DNA of 64,000 nt from Gymnodinialimonas sp. 202GB13-11 (GCF_040932485.1 NZ_JBFRBH010000001.1:620001-684000); one strand, 5' to 3'. Positions 36,294-46,402 are shown, counted from the stretch's first letter. Made by a program: numbers and translations. The notes: a model not told the origin generated them from the sequence alone.

Positions 36294-37541
36294 ATGAGCT
36301 TTATCAGCCGTATCCTGCCCACCCGCACCCCGCGTCCACCGCTTCTGCTGGATGAGGCTTTGGTGCAGTCCACCGGCGATTACGCGGACTATGATTGCGT
36401 GCAGGCGGTGGTGAACTACGTCAACACCGCGCAGGAGACGGCTTTGTTGTCGTTTGATGAACTGTCCATAGCGGCAGCCGAGATTTACGAGGTCGATCGC
36501 TATCTTGCGCAGGTCAACAACGGCGGCCATGGCCAGTACTGGCACAATTGTGGACGCGCTTTGGCGCAGGTGGCCCCGTTGGTCGAAGGCGGTTTGCGGG
36601 CGTGTAAGGCAAAGCGGCACCTGAAGATCTTCCGCCATTTCGCCAAAGAGATGCGGGGGCAGGAACCCTCTGCAAACCATGAAGAGTCGTTCAATGCCTC
36701 AACTCATTTCAGCATTCTGGATGACGAATTCTACCGCGTCGAGAAATCGAGCCCCGTCACGCCCGCTCAAGCGAAGCGGATCAGGTCGTTGAAGGATGTG
36801 GTGCTGCTAACAGCCGATGCTCTGCCCGGTGCGTTCGAAGCTTTGGCAGAGGCCAATCCCAACTTTATCGCGCGCCGGGACGCGGTGGCCGTGTCGGATA
36901 CCAGCCGCTGGTTCACCAACGCGCAGCTTTTCACTGCTGGCCTTGCACTGGCGCAGGCCGACCCACCGGATTTGTTCGGAAGCCTAGGGCACGGTGGCAA
37001 GATGATCGATATTGCCGGACAGCCGGGATTCGTCTTCAAAGCCGAAACTTTGAACGGGTCGGCCATCGTCATTTTCAACGAACTGGTCTGCTTTGCCCAT
37101 GAACAGCTGACGCCCGAAGCGATTGCTGTGGAGGCCAAGCGTCGCAAGGACGGCGACATGCCTGTGAAGGGGGATCCGGATTTCCGCGATCGGTTGTGGG
37201 CCTTGGACGGGGCAGGGCGGCGGTTGTCGACTGTGCCGACCAATGAGGTTGAGGCGATCCTGCGCGTTATGGCGGATCTAAACATGGGGCTGGGGGCACA
37301 TATGCTTTTGGCTGAGGCGGGATTGCAGGAGCCGATCACCCATGCGGGTTGCCTGACGGATTTCCAGACCGTGGATGCGGAGGGTGAGGTCGCGGTGCTG
37401 ATCAAGGTTGCCGAGCAATTGGTGATGGTCGTGGCCAATGCCGACGGAGCGCGGCTTTTGACGCAAGATACCACGCAGGTGCTGGCCGAATTCTCGGCCG
37501 CCGAGATCACCGAACGGGCTGAGGCGCTGCGCAAGGCTTGA
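36294..37541 (+). CDS. DUF4375 (DMP19-like) domain protein
   Basis: The protein has 415 residues from ATG 36294, with GAGGAAG upstream. Residues about 25-125 form a DUF4375-like domain, marked by VNNGGHGQYWHNCG. The rest (about residues 150-410) contains a second region without a name I can give. DUF4375 proteins are related to DMP19, a double-stranded-DNA mimic of the Neisseria type, but its acidic DNA-mimic character is not assured here. It sits between the exported FG-GAP gene and aspS and appears independent of both. Confidence 0.65.
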   Translation: MSFISRILPTRTPRPPLLLDEALVQSTGDYADYDCVQAVVNYVNTAQETALLSFDELSIAAAEIYEVDRYLAQVNNGGHGQYWHNCGRALAQVAPLVEGGLRACKAKRHLKIFRHFAKEMRGQEPSANHEESFNASTHFSILDDEFYRVEKSSPVTPAQAKRIRSLKDVVLLTADALPGAFEALAEANPNFIARRDAVAVSDTSRWFTNAQLFTAGLALAQADPPDLFGSLGHGGKMIDIAGQPGFVFKAETLNGSAIVIFNELVCFAHEQLTPEAIAVEAKRRKDGDMPVKGDPDFRDRLWALDGAGRRLSTVPTNEVEAILRVMADLNMGLGAHMLLAEAGLQEPITHAGCLTDFQTVDAEGEVAVLIKVAEQLVMVVANADGARLLTQDTTQVLAEFSAAEITERAEALRKA

Positions 37542-37601
37542 CACTTTGGCGTGTGAAAGGTCTATCCGGGCCGAATGCAAAGTTGCACCCCGGAGAGCCC
37601 C

Positions 37602-39377
37602 ATGCACGCCTATCGCAGCCATACCTGCGCCGCCCTGACTGCCGCCAATGTCGGCGATACCGTTCGCCTGTCGGGCTGGGTGCATCGCCGCCGGGACCAT
37701 GGCGGAGTGATCTTTATCGATCTGCGAGACCATTACGGCATCACGCAGGTGCTCTGTGACCCTGACAGCCCGGTCTTTTCCGAGGTTGAAAAGCTGCGCA
37801 GCGAGTATTGCGTGCGCATCGACGGCACGGTGAAGGCCCGCGATCCCGAATTGGTGAACCCGAAGTTGCCCACGGGTGAGATCGAGGTTTTCATCCGCGA
37901 TATGGAAGTGCTGGGTGGTGTGAACGGTGATCTGCCGCTGCAGGTGTTCGGCGATCAGGAATACCCAGAGGAAACGCGGCTGTCGTACCGCTACCTCGAC
38001 CTGCGGCGCGAGAAGATGCAGGCCAACATGGCGCTGCGCTCGGACGTGGTGGCCTCGATCCGCAAGCGGATGTGGGACATCGACTTCCGTGAATATCAGA
38101 CGCCGATCATCACGGCCTCCAGCCCTGAAGGCGCGCGTGATTTTCTGGTGCCCTCGCGCCTGCATCCGGGCAAGTTTTACGCCCTGCCGCAGGCCCCGCA
38201 GCAGTTCAAGCAGCTGTTGATGGTCTCGGGCTTCGACAAATATTTCCAGATCGCGCCGTGTTTCCGCGATGAAGACCCGCGCGCGGACCGCTCACCCACC
38301 GATTTCTACCAGCTCGACATGGAGATGTCGTTTGTGGAGCAGCAGGACGTGTTCGACACCGTCGAGCCGGTTCTGCGCGGTGTGTTTGAGGAGTTTGGCG
38401 AGGGGGCGTCGGTCGATCAGGATTGGCCACAGATCTCCTATGCGGATGCGGCTTTGTGGTACGGCACGGACAAGCCCGACCTGCGCAACCCGATCAAGAT
38501 GCAGATCGTGAGTGACCATTTCCGCGGCTCAGGCTTCGCGATCTTTGCGAACCTGCTGGAGAAAGAGGGCACCCAAGTGCGCGCGATCCCTGCGCCGACC
38601 GGTGGGTCGCGCAAGTTCTGCGACCGGATGAACAAGTTCGCGCAGGAACAGGGGCTGCCCGGTATGGGCTACATCTTCTGGCGCGATCAGGGTGAGGGAA
38701 TGGAAGCGGCCGGACCGCTCGCCAAGAATATCGGCCCGGAGCGGACGGAAGCGATCCGCGAGCAGCTTGGTCTGGGCGTCGGCGACGCGGCCTTTTTCCT
38801 TGCTGGTAAACCGGCTGAGTTTGAGGGCGTTGCCGGCCGTGCCCGCGTTGTGATCGGCGATGAGCTTGGCCTGACCGAGCAGAACCGCTTTGCCTTTGCC
38901 TGGATCGTCGATTTCCCGATGTACGAGGCCGATGACGATGGCAAGATCGACTTCTCGCACAACCCGTTCTCGATGCCGCAAGGCGGACTTGAGGCGTTGG
39001 ATGGTGATCCGCTTTCGGTGCTCGGCTACCAGTATGACCTAGCCTGCAACGGGTATGAGCTGGTCTCCGGCGCGATCCGGAACCACAAGCCTGAGATCAT
39101 GTTCAAAGCGTTTGAGCTTGCTGGTTACGGTGAGGATGAGGTGCGCAAGCGCTTTGGTGGGATGGTCAACGCGTTCCAATACGGCGCGCCACCCCACGGT
39201 GGTTGCGCGGCGGGGATCGACCGGATCGTGATGCTGCTGGCCGATACGGCCAATATCCGGGAAGTGATCCTTTTCCCGATGAACCAACGCGCCGAAGACT
39301 TGATGATGGCGGCCCCGTCCGAGCCGATGCCGGACCAGCTGATGGAGTTGGGCCTGCGGGTGATCCCGCAGGATTGA
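37602..39377 (+). CDS. aspS: Aspartyl-tRNA synthetase
   Basis: The protein has 591 residues from ATG 37602, with GGAGAG upstream. An OB-fold anticodon domain ([12 protein letters not shown]) is followed by the class II catalytic core: motif 2 [11 protein letters not shown], the bacterial GAD insertion, and motif 3 [12 protein letters not shown]. It charges tRNA-Asp. Bacterial-type AspRS may be non-discriminating when a GatCAB is present, which cannot be judged here. It is monocistronic and ends near a convergent response-regulator gene. Confidence 0.96.
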   Translation: MHAYRSHTCAALTAANVGDTVRLSGWVHRRRDHGGVIFIDLRDHYGITQVLCDPDSPVFSEVEKLRSEYCVRIDGTVKARDPELVNPKLPTGEIEVFIRDMEVLGGVNGDLPLQVFGDQEYPEETRLSYRYLDLRREKMQANMALRSDVVASIRKRMWDIDFREYQTPIITASSPEGARDFLVPSRLHPGKFYALPQAPQQFKQLLMVSGFDKYFQIAPCFRDEDPRADRSPTDFYQLDMEMSFVEQQDVFDTVEPVLRGVFEEFGEGASVDQDWPQISYADAALWYGTDKPDLRNPIKMQIVSDHFRGSGFAIFANLLEKEGTQVRAIPAPTGGSRKFCDRMNKFAQEQGLPGMGYIFWRDQGEGMEAAGPLAKNIGPERTEAIREQLGLGVGDAAFFLAGKPAEFEGVAGRARVVIGDELGLTEQNRFAFAWIVDFPMYEADDDGKIDFSHNPFSMPQGGLEALDGDPLSVLGYQYDLACNGYELVSGAIRNHKPEIMFKAFELAGYGEDEVRKRFGGMVNAFQYGAPPHGGCAAGIDRIVMLLADTANIREVILFPMNQRAEDLMMAAPSEPMPDQLMELGLRVIPQD

Positions 39378-39388
39378 GTGCAAGCGGG

Positions 39389-40096
39389 TTAAACGCCCTC
39401 AGGCATGGCCTGAATACGGCCTGACAACAGCTTGCGCAGCGCCGCTCGATCCGGCGGCGCGAGCGTATCTTTCATGCCGAGCGCCATGGCCTCCAACGCG
39501 GTGTCTTTGATGCCGCGGGCCAATCCGATCAAAAAACGCTTGAGGTAGCTGACCGGCGGCGCATCCAGCGCCAGCAGGTCCATCGCATGGCTGAGGTCTT
39601 CCCGCAGCGCCAGTGGGTCAGGGTCGACGCCGGTAACAGTGGCCTCGCGCGGCCCTTTCGGGTGCAGGGTTTCCGGCAAGTGGGTCAGGATGGCAGCTTG
39701 GAATGCGGCGATGCTGGAGACTGGTTTCGCGATGAACCCATCGGCGCCGGCATGCATGACCTGCCGTTCCGCCTCTTCCCGTTCCGCACCGGATGTACCA
39801 AGGATCACTTGCCCGGTTGTGCGGTTTTCGGCCATGGATTGGATCAGATCGAGGCCAGACCCGTCCGGCAGGCCAAGATCCACAATTGCAACGGTCGGTG
39901 CGTAAACATTGAGGTGCCGTTCAGCCGATCCCAGACAATCTGCACGGCGCAGACGCGCACCCGAACGCAAACTCATCAAACGGATGGCCTCGGACGCGTA
40001 GCGGCTGTCTTCCACCACCAGAATGGTCAGGCCAAGCAGCGGACGTTCAGCCGTTGGCTGAGGTCGCAGGTCAAATTCGGATAGCAGGTCGTCCAT
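39389..40096 (-). CDS. Response regulator with receiver domain and unusual C-terminal region
   Basis: The protein has 235 residues. The receiver domain (about 22-145) has VVEDS, the phospho-acceptor Asp in AIVDLGLPDGSG and the Lys in FIAKPV. The C-terminal 90 residues (from about PREATVTGV to the end) form a mostly helical segment with no DNA-binding motif that I can name; the end ALRKLLSGRIQAMPEGV may be a dimer or partner helix. No kinase gene is adjacent. A small palindrome GGGAATGATTCCC (40116-40128) lies just upstream and may be its operator. Confidence 0.78.
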   Translation of the reverse strand: MDDLLSEFDLRPQPTAERPLLGLTILVVEDSRYASEAIRLMSLRSGARLRRADCLGSAERHLNVYAPTVAIVDLGLPDGSGLDLIQSMAENRTTGQVILGTSGAEREEAERQVMHAGADGFIAKPVSSIAAFQAAILTHLPETLHPKGPREATVTGVDPDPLALREDLSHAMDLLALDAPPVSYLKRFLIGLARGIKDTALEAMALGMKDTLAPPDRAALRKLLSGRIQAMPEGV

Positions 40097-40252
40097 CGTT
40101 TCGCCCCCTATGATCGGGAATGATTCCCTTCGGTTGCCCCGACACTCGCAGTTCTCGGTTTATGAATCGTAAATGCGACACTGGCCCGGCTTGCCTCCCC
40201 CACGCGTGCGCGCCATATCGTGAAACAACGTCACAAACCTCGGATGAGCCCC

Positions 40253-40657
40253 ATGATCGGACGCCTGAACCACGTAGCCATTGCCGTGCCGGACCTTGAA
40301 GCGGCGGCTGCCCAATACCGCGACACCCTTGGCGCGCAAGTCGGCGCCCCGCAGGACGAGCCCGATCACGGCGTGACGGTGGTTTTCATCGAATTGCCGA
40401 ACACCAAGATCGAGCTTCTGTACCCCCTTGGGGATAACTCCCCCATTGCTGCGTTTTTGGAAAACAATCCGTCCGGCGGGATGCATCACGTCTGTTATGA
40501 GGTTGAGAATATCCTAGAAGCGCGTGACCGTTTGAAGGCCCAAGGCGCCCGTGTGCTTGGCGATGGGGAGCCAAAGATCGGCGCGCACGGCAAACCGGTT
40601 TTGTTTCTGCATCCCAAGGATTTCACAGGCACTCTGGTTGAGTTGGAGCAGGTCTGA
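40253..40657 (+). CDS. mce: Methylmalonyl-CoA epimerase
   Basis: The protein has 134 residues from ATG 40253 (MIGRLNHVAIAVPD). It is a vicinal-oxygen-chelate fold of two repeats; the metal His in NHVAIAV, Glu in IELPNTKIELLY and His in GGMHHVCYEV are visible. It epimerises (2S)- and (2R)-methylmalonyl-CoA, allowing propionyl-CoA to reach succinyl-CoA. The DUF1467 gene overlaps its stop by 1 base, a frequent pair in Rhodobacteraceae. Confidence 0.93.
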   Translation: MIGRLNHVAIAVPDLEAAAAQYRDTLGAQVGAPQDEPDHGVTVVFIELPNTKIELLYPLGDNSPIAAFLENNPSGGMHHVCYEVENILEARDRLKAQGARVLGDGEPKIGAHGKPVLFLHPKDFTGTLVELEQV

Positions 40658-40944
40658 TGGGCATCGTCACGGGCATCGTCCTTTACGCGATCATCTGGTT
40701 CATGACGCTGTTGGTCGCACTTCAGGTCCGCGTGACCAGCCAGGATGAGGCGGGAGAACGGGTCGCGGGCACGCACGGCTCCGCCCCGGCGGATGCGCAG
40801 CTGAAGACGCGGATCATCTGGACGAGCGCTATCGCCGCTGCGATCTGGGTCGTCGTGGCCGCGATCATCATCTTCCAGCTTGTGACTCTGGAGGATATTG
40901 ACCTGTTTACGCGGTTTGGGATGGGCTCGACGGGCGACCGCTGA
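40657..40944 (+). CDS. DUF1467 family membrane protein
   Basis: The protein has 95 residues with two hydrophobic segments (about 1-22 and 55-78) and the DUF1467 motif LQVRVTSQDEAGERV between them. Function is unknown. It is translationally coupled to mce (shared TGATG). Its last 38 bases overlap the end of the convergent EI24-domain gene. Confidence 0.85.
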   Translation: MGIVTGIVLYAIIWFMTLLVALQVRVTSQDEAGERVAGTHGSAPADAQLKTRIIWTSAIAAAIWVVVAAIIIFQLVTLEDIDLFTRFGMGSTGDR

Positions 40945-41620
40945 GCATATGGTAGAGGTGCGTGAACGTTGCTGCGCCGAGGATTGGCACGAGTATGTTC
41001 ACGACCGGGATGGTCAGGGGCACGGCCATCAACACGCCTGCAAGGAATAGCGTCGGGCGATTGCGCTTCCGAAATTCCGCCGCGCCGCGTGCATCGTGGC
41101 GGCGTAGGGCAACCATTTGCCCGTATTCGCGGCCGATGAGAATACCGTTCACGACCCAGAACACGATTGGCGCAAACGGGCCGGAGATCAGGTAAAAGAT
41201 CAGGCCGATCAGGTTCACAACCGTCAGGATGCCAAGGAATTTCGCAACGTCCACAAGGGCTTCGCCAATGCCAAGGCCACGCGCTTCGGGCAGGCCGGGA
41301 TAATGGCGGTCTTCCACGGCGTCCGACACACGGTCGAGGAAAATGCCCATGAAAGCGGCCGAGACGGGCACCATCAAGAAGATCGACAGAACCAACATCA
41401 GCGGGATGCCCGCGATGGTCAGGGCGTTGTCGATCCAATTGACCTCTCCAATCCACGGCAGGGAGAATGTGTCGGGCACGAACCATCCGACGACACCCGC
41501 AAAAACGGCGTAAAAGCCGACAAGAAGTCCGACGGTCAGCAGCAGCCCAAGGCCAAGTACACCCAGAAACCGGCTGTCGGTGAGTTGGCCGAGGGCCTTG
41601 AAAAAGGCGTTCAGAATCAT
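40907..41620 (-). CDS. EI24/CysZ-like membrane protein
   Basis: The protein has 237 residues from ATG 41620 with four to six membrane segments. PVSAAFMGIFLDRVSDAVEDRHYPG is the characteristic EI24 stretch. Family members include CysZ, a sulfate permease for cysteine synthesis, but many relatives are unstudied. Its start overlaps the nitroreductase stop by 4 bases, so the two are one unit; the tail overlaps DUF1467 in antisense. Confidence 0.83.
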   Translation of the reverse strand: MILNAFFKALGQLTDSRFLGVLGLGLLLTVGLLVGFYAVFAGVVGWFVPDTFSLPWIGEVNWIDNALTIAGIPLMLVLSIFLMVPVSAAFMGIFLDRVSDAVEDRHYPGLPEARGLGIGEALVDVAKFLGILTVVNLIGLIFYLISGPFAPIVFWVVNGILIGREYGQMVALRRHDARGAAEFRKRNRPTLFLAGVLMAVPLTIPVVNILVPILGAATFTHLYHMLSGRPSSPSQTA

Positions 41621-42210
41621 TCGTCTACCCAAGTTGTCAGGCCCTCGACATCGGGGCGGGGGCGGTCAGGCGGCGTGCGCGTCTCATTTCCTATGTGGAT
41701 AAAGCCCGCGACCGTTTCATGGGGGAAAAGGTTGAGGCCTTGCGTCAGAAACGGGCGATCCGTGGCACGCCAACCGGTGAGCCAGACCGCCCCCCAGCCA
41801 CTCGCAAGCGTCGCGTTCAGCAGGCTGAGGCAAACGGCGGCGGCGGAGGCATATTGTTCAGCCTCCGGCACCTTATCGGACGCCTTTGGTGCGAAGCTGA
41901 CCACAACGATCAGATGGGCGGTATCGAAACCGCTGGCGTCCTTCTCGATCCGTTCCGGGGCGATGCCAAGCTCCGCACCCCGAGCGCGGGTCAATGTGGC
42001 AAGGCGTTCAATCGCGGGGCGGCGCAGAACGATCAGCCGCCATGGCTCCAATTTACCATGATCGGGAACGCGCAAGGCGGCGGTCAGCAGGGTCTGGAGC
42101 GTTTCATCGTCCGGCGTGTCCGGCCCCATCATGCGCGGCGGGCGCGAACGCCGGGTCAGCAGAAACTCCAGAGCTTCCGGGTTTGGGGAAAGGGCGCGCG
42201 GGTCCGTCAT
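41617..42210 (-). CDS. Nitroreductase-family flavoprotein
   Basis: The protein has 197 residues from ATG 42210; a GTG six codons earlier is possible. Nitroreductase marks: FLLTRRSRPPRMM near the N-terminus for FMN binding, RVPDHGKLEPWRLIV, and the C-terminal GWGAVWLTGW. It probably reduces quinones or nitro compounds using NAD(P)H and FMN. It is the first gene of a pair with the EI24 protein, and lies 59 bases downstream of topA. Confidence 0.87.
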   Translation of the reverse strand: MTDPRALSPNPEALEFLLTRRSRPPRMMGPDTPDDETLQTLLTAALRVPDHGKLEPWRLIVLRRPAIERLATLTRARGAELGIAPERIEKDASGFDTAHLIVVVSFAPKASDKVPEAEQYASAAAVCLSLLNATLASGWGAVWLTGWRATDRPFLTQGLNLFPHETVAGFIHIGNETRTPPDRPRPDVEGLTTWVDE

Positions 42211-42269
42211 GGCATGGATGTCGGGCACGGGACGCGCCAGATCAAGTCTGCGCGCCCCGAAATCCCTGA

Positions 42270-44963
42270 TTACCCGGCCTTTTTGGCGGGTTTCTTCTTG
42301 GGCGCGGCCTTCTTTTTCTTGGCGGCGGGCTTCTTCTTGCCCGACTTGGCGGCGCGTTCTGCGATCAATTCGACGGCCTGCTCCATAGTGATGGCCTCAG
42401 GCTCAATCGTGTCGGGGATCGTGGCGTTGATCTTTTCCCATTTCACGTAGGGTCCGTATTTGCCCTTCATCACATTGACCGGGCCACCGGCCTCAGGATG
42501 TTCGCCGAGCTCCCGCAACGGCTTCGCGGCCTGACCGCGCCCGCCGCGCGAGGCGACCTTTTCGGCCAGAAGCTGCACCGCGCGGTTCATACCGACGGTG
42601 AAGACCTCATCCAGGCTTTCGAGGTTGGCATTGGTGCCACCGCGATCCGAGGTGCTGTCGGCATGTTTGATATAAGGACCGTAACGTCCGATATTCGACC
42701 AGACCATGACGCCATCTTCAGGGTGCGGCCCGATCTGACGCGGCAGGGACAGAAGCATCAGGGCGCGTTCCATCTCCAACTCTTCGGGCGGCCAATCCTT
42801 GGGGATCGACTGACGCGGGGGCTTCTTGTTGTCTTCCGTGACCGCGCCGCGCTGCACGTAGGGGCCGAAGCGACCCTTGAAGATGCGGATTTCATCGCCG
42901 TCATCGGTGCCGAGCAGCTTGCCGTCGGGTGGGATGGCGGAAGCCTCCGCCTCAGGATCCGGCGGGCCGAAGGGGCGGGTGTAGCGGCATTCGGGGTAGT
43001 TCGAGCAGCCGATGAATGCGCCCCCTGAGCGCGCGGTGCGCATCGACAGGCGGCCAAGGCCGCAGTTGGGGCATTGGCGCGGGGGCGAGCCGTCTTCGTT
43101 TGGCGGGAACAGGTGCGGCTCTAGCACCTCGTTAATCTTTTCCAGCACATCGGTGATGCGCAATTCAGACGTTTCTTCGACGGCGGCGTGAAAGTCCTTC
43201 CAGAACCGGTCGAGCACATCCTTGTAGTGGCGGTCGCCTGCACTGACTTCATCGAGCTGGTTTTCCAGATCGGCGGTGAAGTCATAGCCCACATATTTGC
43301 GGAAATAGTTGGACAGGAACACGGTCACGAGCCGGCCCTTATCCTCCGGGATCAGACGGCCACGATCTTTCACGACATAGCCGCGGTTCTGGATCGTATC
43401 CATGATGGAGGCGTAGGTGGAGGGGCGGCCGATGCCCAGTTCTTCCATGCGCTTGACCAACGTCGCCTCGGTGTAGCGGGGCGGGGGTTGCGTGTGGTGC
43501 TGCTGGCCGAGCACAGCGCCGTTGGCGGACAAGAGCGCGGCCTTGGAGCGGCGCAGATCACCGTCTTCTTCTATAACATCATCGCCCGCGAGCTTGGTGT
43601 ATTCGGAGGCCAGACCTTCGGAGGCCAGCGCCATGGCGTCGCCTTGCGTCACCTGCGGCAGGCGGCGGCTGTCGTCGTCGTCGCTTTGGACGTCATCGCG
43701 GCCCTCTTCGTAGACCTTGAGGAAACCGTCGAACAGCACCACGGTTCCTGTTGCGCGCAGTTCAACCTCACCGGCCTTGTCGCCGATTGTGACGGTCGTG
43801 CGCTCCATCCGGGCGGCTTCCATCTGCGAGGCAATCGTGCGCTTCCAGATCAGGTCGTAGAGCTTGCGTTGATCATCTTCTGACAGCTTCAGATCAGCGG
43901 CGGCCTTGGACATATCCGTTGGGCGGATACATTCATGGGCTTCCTGCGCGTTCTTGGCTTTGTTCTTGTAAATCCGGGGCTTGCCGGGAACGTAAGCGTC
44001 ACCGTAGCGGTCTTTGACGGCCTTGCGCGCATCGTCCACGGCCTCGGGTGCCATGTCGATGCCGTCGGTCCGCATGTAGGTGATGTGCCCGGCCTCGTAG
44101 AGGCGCTGCGCGGTGGACATGCAGGCGCGGGCGCCCATGCCGAATTTGCGCGACGCCTCCTGCTGGAGGGTTGAGGTCATGAAGGGCGGCGAGGGGTTGC
44201 GGGTTTGCGGCTTGGCCTCAACCTCGCCCACTTCCAGCGCGCGGGAGGCGACGGCTTGCACGGCAAGGCCGGCCTCAGCCGCGGTGGGCAGGTCATAGCG
44301 GTCGAGCTTCTTGCCGCCCAGAACGGTCAGGCGCGCCTCAAGCTGTTGGCCGCGCGGCGTCTCAAGGGTGGCTCGGACCGACCAGTATTCGCGGGGATTG
44401 AACGCCTCGATCTCCATCTCGCGTTCGACGACAAGGCGGAGGCAGACCGACTGCACGCGGCCTGCGGATTTCGCGCCGGGAAGTTTGCGCCAGAGGACGG
44501 GGGAGAGGGTGAAGCCCACAAGATAGTCGAGTGCCCGGCGGGCGAGGTAGGCCTCCACCAGCTCCATATCGACTTCGCGCGGCTCGGCCATGGCCTTGGT
44601 TACGGCATCCTTGGTGATGGCGTTGAAGGTCACGCGTTTAACGGGCGTGTCCTTCTTGATGGCCTTGCGGGATGTCAGCGCCTCTTGCAGGTGCCAGCTG
44701 ATTGCCTCGCCCTCACGATCGGGGTCGGTTGCGAGGATCAGGGAGGGGTCATCTTTCAGCGCATCGACGATGGCTTTGACGTGTTTTTTGGAATCAGAAG
44801 CGACCTCCCACTTCATCTCGAAGCCTTCCTCCGGGTCCACTGAGCCGTCCTTGGAGGGCAGGTCGCGGACATGGCCGTAGGAGGCGAGAACCGTGTAATC
44901 CTTGCCCAGATACTTGTTGATTGTCTTGGCCTTGGCCGGGGATTCGACAACAACAACGGGCAT
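42270..44963 (-). CDS. topA: DNA topoisomerase I
   Basis: The protein has 897 residues from ATG 44963 (MPVVVVESPAKAK). The Toprim domain carries LATDPDREGEAI (about 78-89) and the active Tyr296 is in HITYMRTDG. C-terminal C4 zinc repeats (CPNCGLG and CSNYPECRY) and a final Lys/Ala-rich tail (KKKPAAKKKKAAP) follow. It relaxes negative supercoils. The 233 bases up to dprA hold no other gene; topA probably has its own promoter there. Confidence 0.96.
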   Translation of the reverse strand: MPVVVVESPAKAKTINKYLGKDYTVLASYGHVRDLPSKDGSVDPEEGFEMKWEVASDSKKHVKAIVDALKDDPSLILATDPDREGEAISWHLQEALTSRKAIKKDTPVKRVTFNAITKDAVTKAMAEPREVDMELVEAYLARRALDYLVGFTLSPVLWRKLPGAKSAGRVQSVCLRLVVEREMEIEAFNPREYWSVRATLETPRGQQLEARLTVLGGKKLDRYDLPTAAEAGLAVQAVASRALEVGEVEAKPQTRNPSPPFMTSTLQQEASRKFGMGARACMSTAQRLYEAGHITYMRTDGIDMAPEAVDDARKAVKDRYGDAYVPGKPRIYKNKAKNAQEAHECIRPTDMSKAAADLKLSEDDQRKLYDLIWKRTIASQMEAARMERTTVTIGDKAGEVELRATGTVVLFDGFLKVYEEGRDDVQSDDDDSRRLPQVTQGDAMALASEGLASEYTKLAGDDVIEEDGDLRRSKAALLSANGAVLGQQHHTQPPPRYTEATLVKRMEELGIGRPSTYASIMDTIQNRGYVVKDRGRLIPEDKGRLVTVFLSNYFRKYVGYDFTADLENQLDEVSAGDRHYKDVLDRFWKDFHAAVEETSELRITDVLEKINEVLEPHLFPPNEDGSPPRQCPNCGLGRLSMRTARSGGAFIGCSNYPECRYTRPFGPPDPEAEASAIPPDGKLLGTDDGDEIRIFKGRFGPYVQRGAVTEDNKKPPRQSIPKDWPPEELEMERALMLLSLPRQIGPHPEDGVMVWSNIGRYGPYIKHADSTSDRGGTNANLESLDEVFTVGMNRAVQLLAEKVASRGGRGQAAKPLRELGEHPEAGGPVNVMKGKYGPYVKWEKINATIPDTIEPEAITMEQAVELIAERAAKSGKKKPAAKKKKAAPKKKPAKKAG

Positions 44964-45196
44964 GGATGGAGCACCTTTCAAGGAGGGTTCGGTTGGCGGC
45001 GGAACATGTGGGGCCTTGGGGGCAGATGTCAATGCGGGGTGTGTGAAGAGGGCGGCCCGGGTCGCCGAACGACCCATTCGCCCACCCCCGCCCGCCGGCC
45101 AGGGCTTTGTTGCTGGGACTTGCGGGAAAGCACAGGCGGCGCACACGGGGCCGGTGTCGCATTTGCATTTTCATGAAACAAGGATGGGCGGGTGCT

Positions 45197-46378
45197 TCAT
45201 TCACCGGTGAGGTGCACCATCCCGCCGGGGGCGCGACGCAGACGCCCGGACAGTTCCAGAATAGCCAGCGCCTGTGCGAGGTCACGTGGGGTCGTTTCGA
45301 GGTCGCGGACCAGTTGGTCTTCGGCGACGGGCACGGGGCCAAGGGTTGCTAGGATGCGGGCCTCCAAAGGATCGGAACGCGTGTCTTGCTTTTCGGTCTT
45401 GGGCTGCGGTTCGGGCCGCGCGGTTTCGCGCAACGGCGTCGCTGGTGTTCCGAGCGCTTCCATCACATCGTCGGCGTTGCGCACAAGCGTTGCACCGTCG
45501 CGCAGAAGGATATTCCCGCCCGAGGCTCGGCTGTCCATCGGGTGGCCGGGCACGGCCATGACCTCGCGGCCTTGATCGGCGGCCATGCGCGCAGTGATGA
45601 GAGAGCCGGAGCGCGCGGCGGCCTCAATCACGATCACGCCCTGGGCGAGCCCCGAGACGATGCGGTTGCGGCGGGGGAAGTGGCGGGCTTGCGGTTGCAG
45701 GCCGAGTGGTTGTTCCGACAAGCGCAGGCCGGATTGCGTGATTTTCGTGGCCAGATCGGCGTTCTCGCTCGGGTAGGCGACGTCCACGCCGCCGGCCATT
45801 ACGGCGATAGTTCCGGTGGGTAGACTGGCTGTGTGGGCAAGCGCGTCGATGCCGCGTGCAAGGCCGGAGACCACAGTGAACCCGGCCTCCCCCAACTCAG
45901 CGGCCAGTTTGCGGACCATGCGCGCGCCGAGGCTGGAGGCATTGCGGGTGCCGACTATGGCCACGCAGGGGCGCGCCATCAGGCTTGTTCGGCCAATGGC
46001 CCAAAGGATTGGTGGGGCGTCTGATATTTCAGCCAGATGCTCAGGGTATTCGGGATCGCCTAGGCAGATCATACGGGCCCCGGCCCGCGCGGCGGCGCGT
46101 AGTTCTGCTTTGACGACAGGTTCGGGGCAGGGCTGATAGCCCTTCACGCCAGCGGCGGCGGCGACCTCGGGCAGGGCGGCCAGTGCAGCCTTGGCCGAGC
46201 CATGTTCGGCCAGCAAGCGCAGGTAGGTGGCGGGCCCAACGCGGCGGGAGCGGATCAGGCGCAGCCGAGTGGCGCGGTCATCATCGCTAGCCGATGGAGG
46301 CGGTACGAAGCCAGCTGGAGCCTCGTAAAAACCGGGGTCGGGTGCGTAGTGCAGTTGAGAATCGGGTGCGGTCCACAT
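45197..46378 (-). CDS. dprA: DNA processing protein DprA (Smf)
   Basis: The protein has 393 residues. An N-terminal SAM-like region (LRLIRSRRVGPATY) is followed by the Rossmann-like domain with VGTRNASSLGA, SGLARGIDALAH, FPRRNRIVSGL and GSLITARMA, then a C-terminal winged-helix part (LVRDLETTPRDLAQALAILE). DprA loads RecA on incoming single-stranded DNA during transformation and gene-transfer-agent uptake. A CtrA-like box lies 25-39 bases before the start. It is the first gene of its unit, downstream of the TldD operon. Confidence 0.94.
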   Translation of the reverse strand: MWTAPDSQLHYAPDPGFYEAPAGFVPPPSASDDDRATRLRLIRSRRVGPATYLRLLAEHGSAKAALAALPEVAAAAGVKGYQPCPEPVVKAELRAAARAGARMICLGDPEYPEHLAEISDAPPILWAIGRTSLMARPCVAIVGTRNASSLGARMVRKLAAELGEAGFTVVSGLARGIDALAHTASLPTGTIAVMAGGVDVAYPSENADLATKITQSGLRLSEQPLGLQPQARHFPRRNRIVSGLAQGVIVIEAAARSGSLITARMAADQGREVMAVPGHPMDSRASGGNILLRDGATLVRNADDVMEALGTPATPLRETARPEPQPKTEKQDTRSDPLEARILATLGPVPVAEDQLVRDLETTPRDLAQALAILELSGRLRRAPGGMVHLTGE

Positions 46379-46402
46379 GGGGACAGGCTTGGCGGGAATT
46401 GG

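Noticed and set aside
36767-37534. 255-codon minus-strand open frame opposite the DUF4375 gene
   Set aside because: Ser/Ala-rich shadow without ribosome site; the plus-strand gene has motif and SD support.
41694-41702. A single DnaA box TGTGGATAA
   Set aside because: Inside the nitroreductase coding sequence, isolated, so most likely coincidental.
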